A stretch of DNA of 64,000 bases from Pokkaliibacter sp046614695 (GCF_046614695.1 NZ_JBKKHQ010000007.1:1-64000), one strand, 5' to 3'; positions 44,480 through 52,379 are shown, counted from the first letter of the stretch. The notes: generated by a model not told the origin, from the sequence alone. Program-made: numbers and translations.

Positions 44480-44522
44480 GGGGTTTTGACGACAAATAAT
44501 GACAAAAGACTGCGAAAACCCC
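44480..44522. repeat. Inverted repeat downstream of the UppP-like gene
   Basis: GGGGTTTT (44480-44487) and AAAACCCC (44515-44522) form an 8-bp inverted repeat separated by 27 nt. It lies 14 nt after the stop. No T tract follows, so its function as a terminator is doubtful. Confidence 0.4.
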
Positions 44523-44560
44523 TTGAGTCACTTCCTTGAGTCGTTAAACTTGAATCACTT
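44522..44560 (+). repeat. Three direct repeats CTTGARTCRYTT
   Basis: Copies start at 44522 (CTTGAGTCACTT), 44535 (CTTGAGTCGTT) and 44549 (CTTGAATCACTT), 13 and 14 nt apart, just ahead of the small 98-aa gene. The spacing, a little over one helical turn, would suit a row of bound proteins. No regulator is identified. Confidence 0.55.
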
Positions 44561-44578
44561 TGTAATGTGACATCGCTG

Positions 44579-44875
44579 ATGCGGGTTAACGGTTACGGTG
44601 GATATGACTGGAAGGTCGACAGTACCTCTCGTCAGCGTCCGGAAGTGCCTGAATCTCAGGTTGCGACCAGCTCCACCGAAAAGTCTGTCAATGTTGTGCG
44701 CAAGGTCGCCAGTGATGGTGATCAGCGGACGGCTTTTGCGCGTCTGGTTGCGCGGGCAGCGGACATGGGGCGCAGCCAGTTTCAGGCCCTCAGTGCCTAT
44801 CTGACGACCTCAAGTTATAAACCGCTGGATGAGACCAACAGTGTCGAGCTGGTGGGTGTGGATACCTATGTGTAA
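44579..44875 (+). CDS. Small protein of unknown function (GVDTYV C-terminus)
   Basis: A 98-aa hydrophilic protein that starts MRVNGYGGYDW and ends with a hydrophobic-acidic tail (SVELVGVDTYV). The middle is polar and probably disordered (residues 12-40), followed by a helical stretch (TAFARLVARAADMGRSQFQALSAYL). It has no membrane segment or metal motif. I recall small pseudomonad proteins with a similar N-terminus and GVDxYV end, but cannot name a function. A GTG 12 nt upstream is an alternative start. It lies between the UppP-like gene and rsmJ. Confidence 0.6.
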   Translation: MRVNGYGGYDWKVDSTSRQRPEVPESQVATSSTEKSVNVVRKVASDGDQRTAFARLVARAADMGRSQFQALSAYLTTSSYKPLDETNSVELVGVDTYV

Positions 44876-44918
44876 AGGTCGCTGATATCGACGATGTTTG
44901 TTGCTACAGATAATTTTT

Positions 44919-45716
44919 ATGGCTGATCAGGAATTGCCGGTGCTCGGCGTATTGGCCTTTAACGAAGCGTTTACCGAGAAAGCCACCGGACTCGCTGAGA
45001 GTCTTGGATTGCCGTTACTTGAGAACAGCACGCCATCAGCGGAACGCCAAGAGGGCTTCGTGCTGTGGGTGCATCCTGAAGGGCTGGCATTGCAGCAAAC
45101 GGGCAAGAAAGCTCCAGGACCGATCAGAGTGGATTTTGTTAGCGGCGCCATGGCGCATCGTCGTGTCTATGGCGGTGGTGCCGGTGAGCAAGTCGCCAAA
45201 GCGGTTGGAGTGAAAGGCTCCCGCCGGCCATCGGTACTGGATGCAACTGCAGGGCTTGGACGTGACTCCTTTGTGCTCGCCTGTCTCGGTTGCGATGTGA
45301 TGATGTATGAACGCAACCGGGTGGTTGCGGCACTGCTCGCCGATGGGCTTGAGCGTGCAGCCTGCGAGCCGGAAGTGGCTGGAGTTATTCAGCACATGTC
45401 ATTGCATTCTGGCGATGTGAAAGTTGCACTGGCTTCACTGACGACTGTCCCGGATGTGATTTACCTCGACCCGATGTTTCCACACTCGGATAAGTCGGCG
45501 GAGGTAAAAAAAGAAATGAAGGCATTTCGCAGTGTTGTGGGGGCCGATGAGGATGCCGAAGCACTTTTTCACGCCGCCAAACAAGCTGGTCCGTGTCGTG
45601 TAGTGGTTAAGCGTCCTCGTAAAGCGCCGCTTATCAGTGAAGATAAACCCTCCCTGGTGATGGAAGGTAAGTCAGGTCGCTTTGATATTTACGCTTACCG
45701 CGCTCTGCCAGAGTAG
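44919..45716 (+). CDS. rsmJ: 16S rRNA (guanine-1516-N2)-methyltransferase RsmJ
   Basis: Makes m2G1516 in the 16S rRNA 3' region. The 265-aa protein has the SAM site SVLDATAGLGRDSFVLA (about residues 107-123), the acidic YERN, and the catalytic DPMFPHSDKSAEVKKEMKAF segment, matching E. coli RsmJ (YhiQ). The chosen ATG starts the family sequence; a 21-nt longer start is unlikely. The ribosome site is weak. Confidence 0.93.
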   Translation: MADQELPVLGVLAFNEAFTEKATGLAESLGLPLLENSTPSAERQEGFVLWVHPEGLALQQTGKKAPGPIRVDFVSGAMAHRRVYGGGAGEQVAKAVGVKGSRRPSVLDATAGLGRDSFVLACLGCDVMMYERNRVVAALLADGLERAACEPEVAGVIQHMSLHSGDVKVALASLTTVPDVIYLDPMFPHSDKSAEVKKEMKAFRSVVGADEDAEALFHAAKQAGPCRVVVKRPRKAPLISEDKPSLVMEGKSGRFDIYAYRALPE

Positions 45717-45744
45717 AAAGCGACAGTGAGATTTTTGCTTTTCC

Positions 45745-45760
45745 GGAGAACTGGTTCTCC
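45745..45760. terminator. Hairpin between rsmJ and slyX
   Basis: The palindrome GGAGAACTGGTTCTCC forms a 6-bp stem with a 4-nt loop. A T-rich stretch precedes it on the plus strand, so on that strand it does not read as a normal terminator. Confidence 0.35.
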
Positions 45761-45903
45761 CGCTAGGGCACTTATAAAGGCGAAGAGAACGCAGAGGCTA
45801 CGCTCGAATCAGCTCCTCAAGTCAGCTTGAGTCGCAAGGCGAGCCCAGGTAACAACGCAATATTCGGTTTCCGCTGCCTTGCACAGCGGATCACCCGCCC
45901 CGG

Positions 45904-46107
45904 TCAATAATGTGGGGGAGGGGGCTCATCAGCGGCCATGGACTGTCCCTGATTAGCCATTTGCTTCATCTGCTCAAACAGCAAATGAAGGGTACGTTGA
46001 ACGGTCGCCAATTCTTTTTGCTGGCTGGCCAGTTCATCATTTAGCTGGTTTACCGTGTCATCCAGAAACGCGATACGGGTTTCCAGTTCTGTTATGCGAT
46101 CTGTCAT
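45904..46107 (-). CDS. slyX: SlyX family protein
   Basis: A 67-aa coiled-coil protein (ITELETRIAFLDDTVNQLND heptads, residues 5-50) with a proline-rich end (DEPPPPHY), matching SlyX. Despite its old link to lysis-related phenotypes, no biochemical function is established. It is divergent from the cold-shock-domain membrane protein, an association I recall in pseudomonads. Confidence 0.9.
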   Translation of the reverse strand: MTDRITELETRIAFLDDTVNQLNDELASQQKELATVQRTLHLLFEQMKQMANQGQSMAADEPPPPHY

Positions 46108-46239
46108 AGCTCATTTCCGGGAAGTGGCAGAGGTATCAAAAGAAGCGCTCGATAGTTCGTGGGGGACGGATATCGAAGCGACGTGACCAAATCATTACCG
46201 TCCCCGTTGTGCGTCTTACAGTGAGATAAGAGAGACACT

Positions 46240-46662
46240 ATGACACCTAAAAACATCGTGACATGCATCGTTATCAGCGCCTTGGCACTGTTACCCCTAC
46301 CACTGCTGCTTGAGCAGCTTTTACCGGAGGGTGAATTCCCCTTCGTTTCTGTCTGGCTTGTTGCTGCTATCTTGGCTGCTATCGCCAGTGTGATTGGCCT
46401 CTATCTGTCGAACCAGACCTTCAGCGGTTCTGAAGAAGAGGATGAAAATGATACCCGTGAGCATGGCCAGGTCAAATGGTTCAACGTCAATAAAGGGTTT
46501 GGCTTTGTAACACGTGAAAATGGCGAGGATGTGTTTGTGCATTTCCGCGCGATTCGTGGCAAGGGTCATCGCACTCTGGTTCAGGGACAGAAAGTCCGTT
46601 TCCATGTGGTCCAGAGCGATAAGGGTTTGCAGGCAGAAGATGTCTCTATCCTGAGAACCTGA
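46240..46662 (+). CDS. Cold-shock-domain protein with two membrane helices
   Basis: A 140-aa protein with two hydrophobic segments (about residues 5-26 and 34-57), an acidic linker (SEEEDEND) and a C-terminal cold-shock domain (about 74-140). RNP-1 (KGFGFV, 85-90) and RNP-2 (VFVHF, 98-102) are intact, so nucleic-acid binding is expected. Both termini are likely cytoplasmic, placing an RNA chaperone at the inner membrane. Typical Csp proteins are about 70 aa and soluble. It is divergent from slyX. Confidence 0.9.
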   Translation: MTPKNIVTCIVISALALLPLPLLLEQLLPEGEFPFVSVWLVAAILAAIASVIGLYLSNQTFSGSEEEDENDTREHGQVKWFNVNKGFGFVTRENGEDVFVHFRAIRGKGHRTLVQGQKVRFHVVQSDKGLQAEDVSILRT

Positions 46663-46680
46663 AGCATCAACCTTTCCAAA

Positions 46681-46706
46681 AAAGCCCGGCAGTGACCGGG
46701 CTTTTT
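46681..46706 (+). terminator. Terminator after the cold-shock-domain gene
   Basis: A 9-bp stem AAAGCCCGG / CCGGGCTTT with a 6-nt loop and T run, 18 nt after the stop. The next gene's start codon begins just beyond it. Confidence 0.88.
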
Positions 46707-46707
46707 A

Positions 46708-47493
46708 TTGTCTGTGAGTGACTCAACTGAGTACCTTGGCCGGCTGGACTTCGGGGCTATTCCCCTGCAGGCTGACATCATTCCTGCTATGAGCCAGAGT
46801 TGTAATGCCATGATCGACTTTCTCGATGTCCCGCCTGATAACAAGCCGGTCTTCATTAAGCGGCTGCATGATGGCGCGTGGTGGCGCAAACAACTGGGCG
46901 TTAGTGAAACTACTGATCCTCAATTGGCCGCCGTACTGCAGCGCCTGCAGACACCACAGGATTTTGTCGAGGCGATGGCGGTCGTACGCGAGCGTATTCG
47001 TTATGTATTTTCTGTGACCCCTGCGGATGAACTTCAGGAGCGTCATAAAGAGCAGCTTCTGTTGTGCCTGTATTGGCTGGCAACGCTGGACTCGTTTTAT
47101 GTCTCACGATCTGAGGTGCTGGATGCGCCGGGCATGGCGGTGATTCGACGCATTCCCGATGAGGAAAGGTTGTCACTGTCGTTCTGCTATGACGAGGTGG
47201 GCTACGACAAGCTTCGTCTGGTCACAGAGGAGGATAAAGCCTGGTTTATTGAGCGCTGGGGAATACCGGATAGTCATGACCATCTGAATGCACTGTACCG
47301 GGAGATATGGGATAACTATGAGCAGCTCCTGCTGGAGGAACAAGGCGACGAGTTAACCGGCTCCGGCATTGTGAAGAGTCAATCTGTCCCTGAGGGACGA
47401 TTACCGCCGCAGTTTGCCATCATGATCAAGCGTCATTATCTCTGGCTGGTCGTCGTGCTGGTTTTCGCCTTGGTTCTCTATATTCGCCTTTAA
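46708..47493 (+). CDS. Unknown protein with C-terminal membrane anchor
   Basis: A protein of up to 261 aa that I do not recognise. The soluble part is largely helical with an acidic middle (YDKLRLVTEEDKAWFIERWG), and one membrane segment lies at the very end (about residues 240-258, HYLWLVVVLVFALVLYIRL), making it a tail-anchored or bitopic protein. The start is uncertain: TTG 46708 or GTG 46714 sit against the preceding terminator with no ribosome site, and the real one may be ATG 46789. It is convergent with the DUF72 gene. Confidence 0.6.
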   Translation: MSVSDSTEYLGRLDFGAIPLQADIIPAMSQSCNAMIDFLDVPPDNKPVFIKRLHDGAWWRKQLGVSETTDPQLAAVLQRLQTPQDFVEAMAVVRERIRYVFSVTPADELQERHKEQLLLCLYWLATLDSFYVSRSEVLDAPGMAVIRRIPDEERLSLSFCYDEVGYDKLRLVTEEDKAWFIERWGIPDSHDHLNALYREIWDNYEQLLLEEQGDELTGSGIVKSQSVPEGRLPPQFAIMIKRHYLWLVVVLVFALVLYIRL

Positions 47494-47509
47494 ACCTTTC
47501 ACCGGAAAA

Positions 47510-48373
47510 TCAGAACAGATCCTGTTGCGTTGAGCTTGGTTCCTTCCGAGGCGCTTCAGGTAAAGAATGATCTATTCCATAACCCAGCGCTGACTCCAGC
47601 AATGGCTGCCAGCGACGAACCAGGTTTAGGGCTTCTCCGTTATCTGGCATGTGCAGGAACAAATAGGGTCGCTTGCCTTCACCTATCCACTGGGCAAAGC
47701 GCTTGGCCCATGGCAGTAGAAAGCTGTCGTTCATTTCACACTGGGGATGGCCAATAAAGCGCACCACCGGATCCGCCTCTGAAGGCAAAATATGCACAGG
47801 GACCTGAGGTTTTTTACGCTGGGCTTCCTTTGTTGACTCGTCTTCGGCCTTGGCGGCAAATAGCCCCCGACTGTCAAAGCACACACGTGCCAACCCTCGA
47901 TCACGTATTCCCTGGTTCAGAGCCTTTTCCTCTTCACCTTTGGCAAAGAAGCTGGGGTGACGTACTTCAATACAGGCTTTCTCAGCAAGGTCCATCTCAT
48001 CCAGAAGGCGCCAGAGGTCATCGAGGTGCTCCGGGCCGAATCTCGCAGAGAGCTGAAGTAGCAGCGGACCCATAACTTCATGAAGTGGTTCCAGCTGCCT
48101 CAGAAACTGCTGAGCATGCCGTGTGCCATCCCGGAGTAGTGCGTCATGGGTAATGGATTTGGGCAGTTTGAACAGAAAGCGAAAGGTATCGGGTACCTGA
48201 GCGCGCCACTGTTCACATTGGGCCTGTGTGGGAGTGGCATAGAAGGTGGTATTACCCTCAACGGTATTGAAGACCTGACTATAAGCTTCAAGCGGTGCAT
48301 AACCTGACGGAAGCTGGGTTTTCCACCGAGGATGTTGCCACTGTGGACAGCCGAGGTAATAAGGTAATGTCAT
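47510..48373 (-). CDS. DUF72 (YecE-like) protein
   Basis: A 287-aa protein with a TIM-barrel-like DUF72 domain: YYLGCPQWQHPRW near the start, FNTVEGNTTFYATPT (residues 35-49), FRFLFKLPKSITHD, LLLQLSARFGP, and a conserved PYLFLHMPDNGEA segment at the end. YecE-family function is unknown. It starts at ATG 48373 upstream of a 320-bp intergenic region. A short C-terminal tail (RKEPSSTQQDLF) is charged. Confidence 0.88.
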   Translation of the reverse strand: MTLPYYLGCPQWQHPRWKTQLPSGYAPLEAYSQVFNTVEGNTTFYATPTQAQCEQWRAQVPDTFRFLFKLPKSITHDALLRDGTRHAQQFLRQLEPLHEVMGPLLLQLSARFGPEHLDDLWRLLDEMDLAEKACIEVRHPSFFAKGEEEKALNQGIRDRGLARVCFDSRGLFAAKAEDESTKEAQRKKPQVPVHILPSEADPVVRFIGHPQCEMNDSFLLPWAKRFAQWIGEGKRPYLFLHMPDNGEALNLVRRWQPLLESALGYGIDHSLPEAPRKEPSSTQQDLF

Positions 48374-48654
48374 TGGTTGTTTTTTGATCTTATTTTTAAG
48401 TTATTGAAATATATGGTTTTTTCTGGTGGTTCCATAGCTTTTCCACACCTATGAACAGAGAAACCCTGAACAACAGTGAATAGGCCCTGGGTGTGTATAA
48501 AACGGTGGATTTCATCCGCAGTTTATCAGGAGCTTTTACTCAGGGTCATGCACGGACTATTCACAGGGTTATCCCTTGAGATTGCAAGGTGACTCAGGTA
48601 GGCGTGATGTTAAGTCATTCACAGGTAGCATTTATCCACACGATCAAATAGCGC
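48374..48654. other. Intergenic region with DnaA-box-like sequences
   Basis: No coding sequence is evident. One exact DnaA box, TTATCCACA (48632-48640), is accompanied by near matches TTTTCCACA (48439-48447), CTATTCACA (48557-48565) and TCATTCACA (48615-48623). Related GTTTATCAGG and GGTTATCCC elements also occur. The fMet promoter follows directly. Confidence 0.55.
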
Positions 48655-48683
48655 TTGACAGAATCCAGGAACATCCGTATTAT
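48655..48683 (+). promoter_or_regulatory. Promoter of tRNA-fMet
   Basis: TTGACA (48655-48660), 17-nt spacer, TATTAT (48678-48683). The -10 region runs into a GC-rich discriminator (CTGCACCC), typical of stable-RNA promoters under stringent control. The start site is about 10 nt ahead of the mature tRNA. Confidence 0.85.
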
Positions 48684-48696
48684 CTGCACCCACTGA

Positions 48697-48773
<77 letters not shown>

Positions 48774-48782
48774 ACTTCAGAG

Positions 48783-48816
48783 AAAAGCGCTTATCGAAAG
48801 ATAAGCGCTTTTTTCG
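48783..48816 (+). terminator. Terminator of tRNA-fMet
   Basis: A 13-bp perfect stem (AAAAGCGCTTATC / GATAAGCGCTTTT) with a GAAA tetraloop and further T residues, starting 10 nt after the tRNA CCA. Confidence 0.93.
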
Positions 48817-49265
48817 TTTCTGCATCTTCCTTTTTTGCTCCTGAGCTTGTTCGTCCGAATGTACTGGTAAAAGGTTTTCCTGACCGGTCATGGCGGATTG
48901 TGTCACCGTGGATGTTCGCGTGTAGTTTTTTTTGCAGGAAGCTTATTTTCAATATTTTTGATAGGCGTCAGGTAAATCAGGCAGGTCGTCATAGGTGTGC
49001 TTGTCTTCGTTTAGATCGATTCATGCACATCTAAACCTCCTGTCTAATGCCTGTGCACGAGCTTCGAGGAGAGGGCAACTCGCGGTTGTAAGACTCGGCG
49101 ATACTTTATGGTGCTTTCATGACCGGAATTCATCAATAATCGCCTGGGAAAGCCGGGAAGGTATCACTGACTTTGTGCGATAAATAGGATGTTATCGGTC
49201 GTTAACTGATAGCGGTTCGCTTCAGAGACTCTTCTGATACCTACGCCTTATTTGAGCTTGCTGCT
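48817..49265. other. Intergenic region without recognised genes
   Basis: About 450 bp between the tRNA terminator and the GNAT gene. It is relatively T-rich around 48920-48965. Short reading frames here have no ribosome site and no recognisable domain. I see no repeat or remnant of a known gene. Confidence 0.5.
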
Positions 49266-49892
49266 ATGTATTCTTCTTCGATCACAAAAGTGGTAACTGA
49301 CTCCGAAACTGCGGGTAGTTCTGCGGTTGATCAGATGTCTGCTTTTGAGCTTCGGCTGGCAACTGACAGTGATGCCACTGCCGTCGCTGTATTTCTGGAT
49401 ACCGCTTTTCGTCATACCTACAGCGCAACGAACCGGGCTGTCGATATTGAGCTTTACTGCTCAAAGTTCTATGGCCCGCAGTATCAGGCTCGCGAGATTG
49501 CTGACAAGCATATGAGCACGTTGTTGTTGCTTGAGAATGAAGAGATTATGGGCGTGGCGCAGCTGCGTTGGGGAATACCATCCCATGATTTCTCGGATGC
49601 TGAATCTGCCGGTGAAGTGCAGCGGTTTTATATCGCTGATGCCTTGCATGGCAAGGGCGCGGCGCAGGCATTAATGAAGAGCTGCTTTCAAAGTGTGTTG
49701 TCGCGGGGGTTGGGCTGGATATGGCTGGCGGTTTGGGAGGCTAATCCCCGTGCGATTGCTTTCTATCGCAAGCTTGGTTTCACCGAGGTGGCTGAGCAGC
49801 GTTTTCAGCTGGGGGAAGATGTTCAGCGTGATCTGGTGATGGCCCGCCGTATCAGTGTTTCCGCACAAGGTGGCAGGTTTACGTTTCAATAA
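49266..49892 (+). CDS. GNAT family N-acetyltransferase
   Basis: A 208-aa protein with a single GNAT domain (about residues 27-190). It has the acetyl-CoA-binding motif A (VQRFYIADALHGKGAAQALMKSC, residues 118-140) and motif B (WLAVWEANPRAIAFYRKLGFTEV). The substrate cannot be inferred. The first 23 residues are Ser/Thr-rich and unmatched, so translation may begin at M24 (49335). No operon partner is evident; a long hairpin follows. Confidence 0.85.
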   Translation: MYSSSITKVVTDSETAGSSAVDQMSAFELRLATDSDATAVAVFLDTAFRHTYSATNRAVDIELYCSKFYGPQYQAREIADKHMSTLLLLENEEIMGVAQLRWGIPSHDFSDAESAGEVQRFYIADALHGKGAAQALMKSCFQSVLSRGLGWIWLAVWEANPRAIAFYRKLGFTEVAEQRFQLGEDVQRDLVMARRISVSAQGGRFTFQ

Positions 49893-49910
49893 TGCCTTTC
49901 ATTCCAATAA

Positions 49911-49940
49911 GGCAGATCACTCAATAAGCAGTGATCTGCC
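49911..49940. terminator. Hairpin between GNAT and aldo/keto reductase genes
   Basis: An 11-bp perfect stem (GGCAGATCACT / AGTGATCTGCC) with an 8-nt loop lies between two convergent genes. No T run follows on either strand close by, so termination strength is uncertain. Confidence 0.6.
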
Positions 49941-49949
49941 TGTCCCTGT

Positions 49950-50828
49950 TTAGCTTGCCATGGCGTTCAGGCGTGCCAGTTGCGCTGGCGGGATGCTGAT
50001 CGCCGCTGCCTGAATATTCTGCTGTAAATGGTCAGGCGAGGAAGTGCCCGGAATCAGCAAAATATTGTCTGCGCGCTGAAGCAGCCAGGCCAGCGCGATT
50101 TGCATTGTGGTATGGCCCATCTCATCAGCGACTGCGCTCAATACTTCTGACTGCAGGGGGCTAAAACCTCCGAGCGGAAAGAAGGGCACATAAGCGATCC
50201 CCTGAGCTGCCAGCGTATCCACCAGAGCATCATCCTGACGATTGGCCAGGTTGTACTGATTTTGCACGCAAACGACAGGGGCAAGCTTCTGGCAGTCTGC
50301 CACTTGCTTGGCTGTCACGTTACTCAGGCCAAGATGTCGAATCAGTCCCTGCTGCTGGAGTTCAGCCAGTACAGAGAATGGCTCTTCCAGAGAGCCTTCT
50401 GCAGGACCATGTACATCCAGCATTGAGCGAAGATTCACCACCTCCAGTTGTTCCAGTCCCAGGTTTTTCAGGTTGTCATGCACCGCCTGTCGAAGCTCTG
50501 CCGGGCTCATCGCTGGCAACCAGTTCCCTTTCTCATCCCGGCGGGCGCTCACCTTGGTTACGATGGTCAGATCATTCGTGTAGGGATGAAGCGCTTTTTT
50601 GATTAGCTGATTGGTAACGTGCGGGCCATAAAAGTCTGAGGTATCAATGTGGTTAATGCCGGAGTCGATTACATCACGGAGCACCTGAATTGCACGCTCA
50701 GGATCCTTGGGCGGGCCGAATACGCCAGGGCCGGCGAGCTGCATAGCGCCGTAACCCATTCGTTGGACGGTTTTCTCGCCAAGAATGAAGGTGCCGGCTT
50801 GATCGATCACTGTGGTATTCGCTGTCAT
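49950..50828 (-). CDS. Aldo/keto reductase
   Basis: A 292-aa NADPH-dependent reductase-like TIM barrel. The active-site Asp and Tyr lie in HIDTSDFYGP (about residues 60-69), the Lys in TIVTKVSA, and the cofactor end motif is IPGTSSPDHLQQN. The position of the usual catalytic His reads VVNLRSM, a change I recall in the YdbC/pyridoxal-reductase-like subgroup. Substrate is unknown. It is divergent from a LysR gene, which probably controls it. Confidence 0.9.
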   Translation of the reverse strand: MTANTTVIDQAGTFILGEKTVQRMGYGAMQLAGPGVFGPPKDPERAIQVLRDVIDSGINHIDTSDFYGPHVTNQLIKKALHPYTNDLTIVTKVSARRDEKGNWLPAMSPAELRQAVHDNLKNLGLEQLEVVNLRSMLDVHGPAEGSLEEPFSVLAELQQQGLIRHLGLSNVTAKQVADCQKLAPVVCVQNQYNLANRQDDALVDTLAAQGIAYVPFFPLGGFSPLQSEVLSAVADEMGHTTMQIALAWLLQRADNILLIPGTSSPDHLQQNIQAAAISIPPAQLARLNAMAS

Positions 50829-50883
50829 GGGGTTCTCCTTTCAGGGTTTCACCATGGTAGGGCGAGGAAGGTTGTGCGACTAT

Positions 50884-50898
50884 TCCTGTTAATCAGGA
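50884..50898. promoter_or_regulatory. Candidate LysR operator
   Basis: The palindrome TCCTG-TTAAT-CAGGA lies in the 93-bp divergent region between the aldo/keto reductase and LysR genes. The dyad and the A/T-rich core resemble LysR-type boxes (T-N11-A). Confidence 0.5.
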
Positions 50899-50921
50899 CG
50901 AGCTGTACGGAATTATGAACA

Positions 50922-51824
50922 ATGAGTGTTGATCTGGCTGATCTGCAAGCCGTAATGGCGGTCGCCTCGGCAGGCGGCTTTCGTGAGGCGGCACGTCTTA
51001 ATCAAACCAGTCCATCCCGTTTGAGTGATGCGGTTCGTCGCGCCGAGTCTCAACTCGGGGTGCGGCTCTTTCATCGTACCACTCGAGCAGTCGTGCTTAC
51101 GGAAGCGGGTCAGGCCTTGGCCGCCAGGCTTAGGCCTGCCTTTGAAGAAATGAGTCAGGCGCTGGATAGCGTCAACCAGTTTCGTGATCGGCCAAGTGGC
51201 AGTTTGCGCCTGCATGTGCCTGTGAGTGCAGCGAAACTGGTGTTATCCAAGCTGCTGCCGGTCTTCTTGCGTGAGTACCCGGATATAGAGATCGAGGTCA
51301 ATGCTGACAGTAACGTGACCGATATTTTTGCAGCCGGCTACGATGCAGGTATCCGTTACGATGAACTGCTTCAGCAGGATATGATCGCTGTGCCTATTGG
51401 TCCACGAATCCAGCGCGCGGCACTGGCCGCATCGCCAGACTATCTGGAAGCATTCGGAGTGCCTTCTCATCCCCGTGAAGTGTTGAGTCATCGGGCGATA
51501 CGAGGGCGCTTCGCCAGTGGAAATATGCCGGACTGGGAGTTTGAACGTGCGGGTGAAGTATTACGCGTTCAGCCTGGTGGACCGCTGGTTGTCAGCATTG
51601 GTGGCGGTGCAGATCTTGGGGTTCAGGCGGCGCTTCAGGGCGTTGGGCTGATTATGCTTTTTGAGGAGTGGCTGCAGCCGTATTTTGACAGCGGTGAGCT
51701 GGTGCCGGTATTACAGGAATGGTGGCAGCCTTTTTCAGGTCCCTATCTTTATTACTCAGGCCGGCGTCTGGTGCCTACACCCTTGCAGACTTTTATTAAT
51801 TTTGTAAAAGCGCATCCCCTCTAA
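50922..51824 (+). CDS. LysR-type transcriptional regulator
   Basis: A 300-aa regulator with an N-terminal winged helix-turn-helix (ADLQAVMAVASAGGFREAARLNQTSPSRLSDAVRRAESQLGVRLFHRTTRAVVLT, about residues 5-60) and a C-terminal periplasmic-binding-like effector domain (about 90-295). Divergent placement beside the aldo/keto reductase suggests it controls that gene and itself. The effector is unknown. It ends 4 nt into the convergent 158-aa gene. Confidence 0.93.
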   Translation: MSVDLADLQAVMAVASAGGFREAARLNQTSPSRLSDAVRRAESQLGVRLFHRTTRAVVLTEAGQALAARLRPAFEEMSQALDSVNQFRDRPSGSLRLHVPVSAAKLVLSKLLPVFLREYPDIEIEVNADSNVTDIFAAGYDAGIRYDELLQQDMIAVPIGPRIQRAALAASPDYLEAFGVPSHPREVLSHRAIRGRFASGNMPDWEFERAGEVLRVQPGGPLVVSIGGGADLGVQAALQGVGLIMLFEEWLQPYFDSGELVPVLQEWWQPFSGPYLYYSGRRLVPTPLQTFINFVKAHPL

Positions 51825-52297
51825 ACCATCTCTGATGAGTAGAAGCCTTCTCGGTGCAAGGTTGCCCGAATGGTGGCTATCGTGGCGTTGCTTAGCTGGC
51901 GATAGTCCGGATAAGGGGTCAAAAGCAGCTTTCGCCGGATGTCTATCCACACATCCTTGGCGCCCGCTACCGGTTTAAGGCCCGTGGTATCAAGCCCAAA
52001 ACGTTGCTGATTATCCTTGCCGCCTAGCCAGTGCCAACCAGAATGCGTTTCCAGTTCCGGCGTGAAAATCAGGGCGATATCGCGAAACAACTGCAGATCC
52101 CGAAACTGCCGCCACTCCTCGTTGGGGCAGGCAAGCTTGGCTGCAATGGTGATAATTTTTCGCCAGTGATTGGAATTTGTGGCTATCAGTTGCTCGGCAG
52201 TGGGGTGGGTGTGATATTCCTCAATGGAGGCAGGAATGTGTGGCAGGTACAGACTGATTCTGGGGGACGTGCTGCCCAGTCGGGTGATGGGGGGCAT
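51821..52297 (-). CDS. Conserved-looking protein of unknown function (158 aa)
   Basis: I do not recognise it. The 158-aa protein has no membrane segment or signal peptide. It has Trp-rich stretches (NSNHWRKIITIAAKLACPNEEWRQF and SGWHWLGGKDNQQRFGLD) and one Cys. Its composition looks coding, and its 3' end overlaps the LysR gene by 4 nt tail to tail. Function cannot be inferred. Confidence 0.65.
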   Translation of the reverse strand: MPPITRLGSTSPRISLYLPHIPASIEEYHTHPTAEQLIATNSNHWRKIITIAAKLACPNEEWRQFRDLQLFRDIALIFTPELETHSGWHWLGGKDNQQRFGLDTTGLKPVAGAKDVWIDIRRKLLLTPYPDYRQLSNATIATIRATLHREGFYSSEMV

Positions 52298-52379
52298 GCT
52301 GTTAAACCAAAGAAGCTGGCGGTTCAGAATAGCGTTAAGCGATAAGGCTTCTCAAGCTGCGATAAGAGAGGGGCTCATA

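Noticed and set aside
48374..48654. Chromosomal origin (oriC)
   Set aside because: DnaA-like boxes occur, but there is no AT-rich unwinding region of note and no dnaA, gidA or rpmH neighbour.
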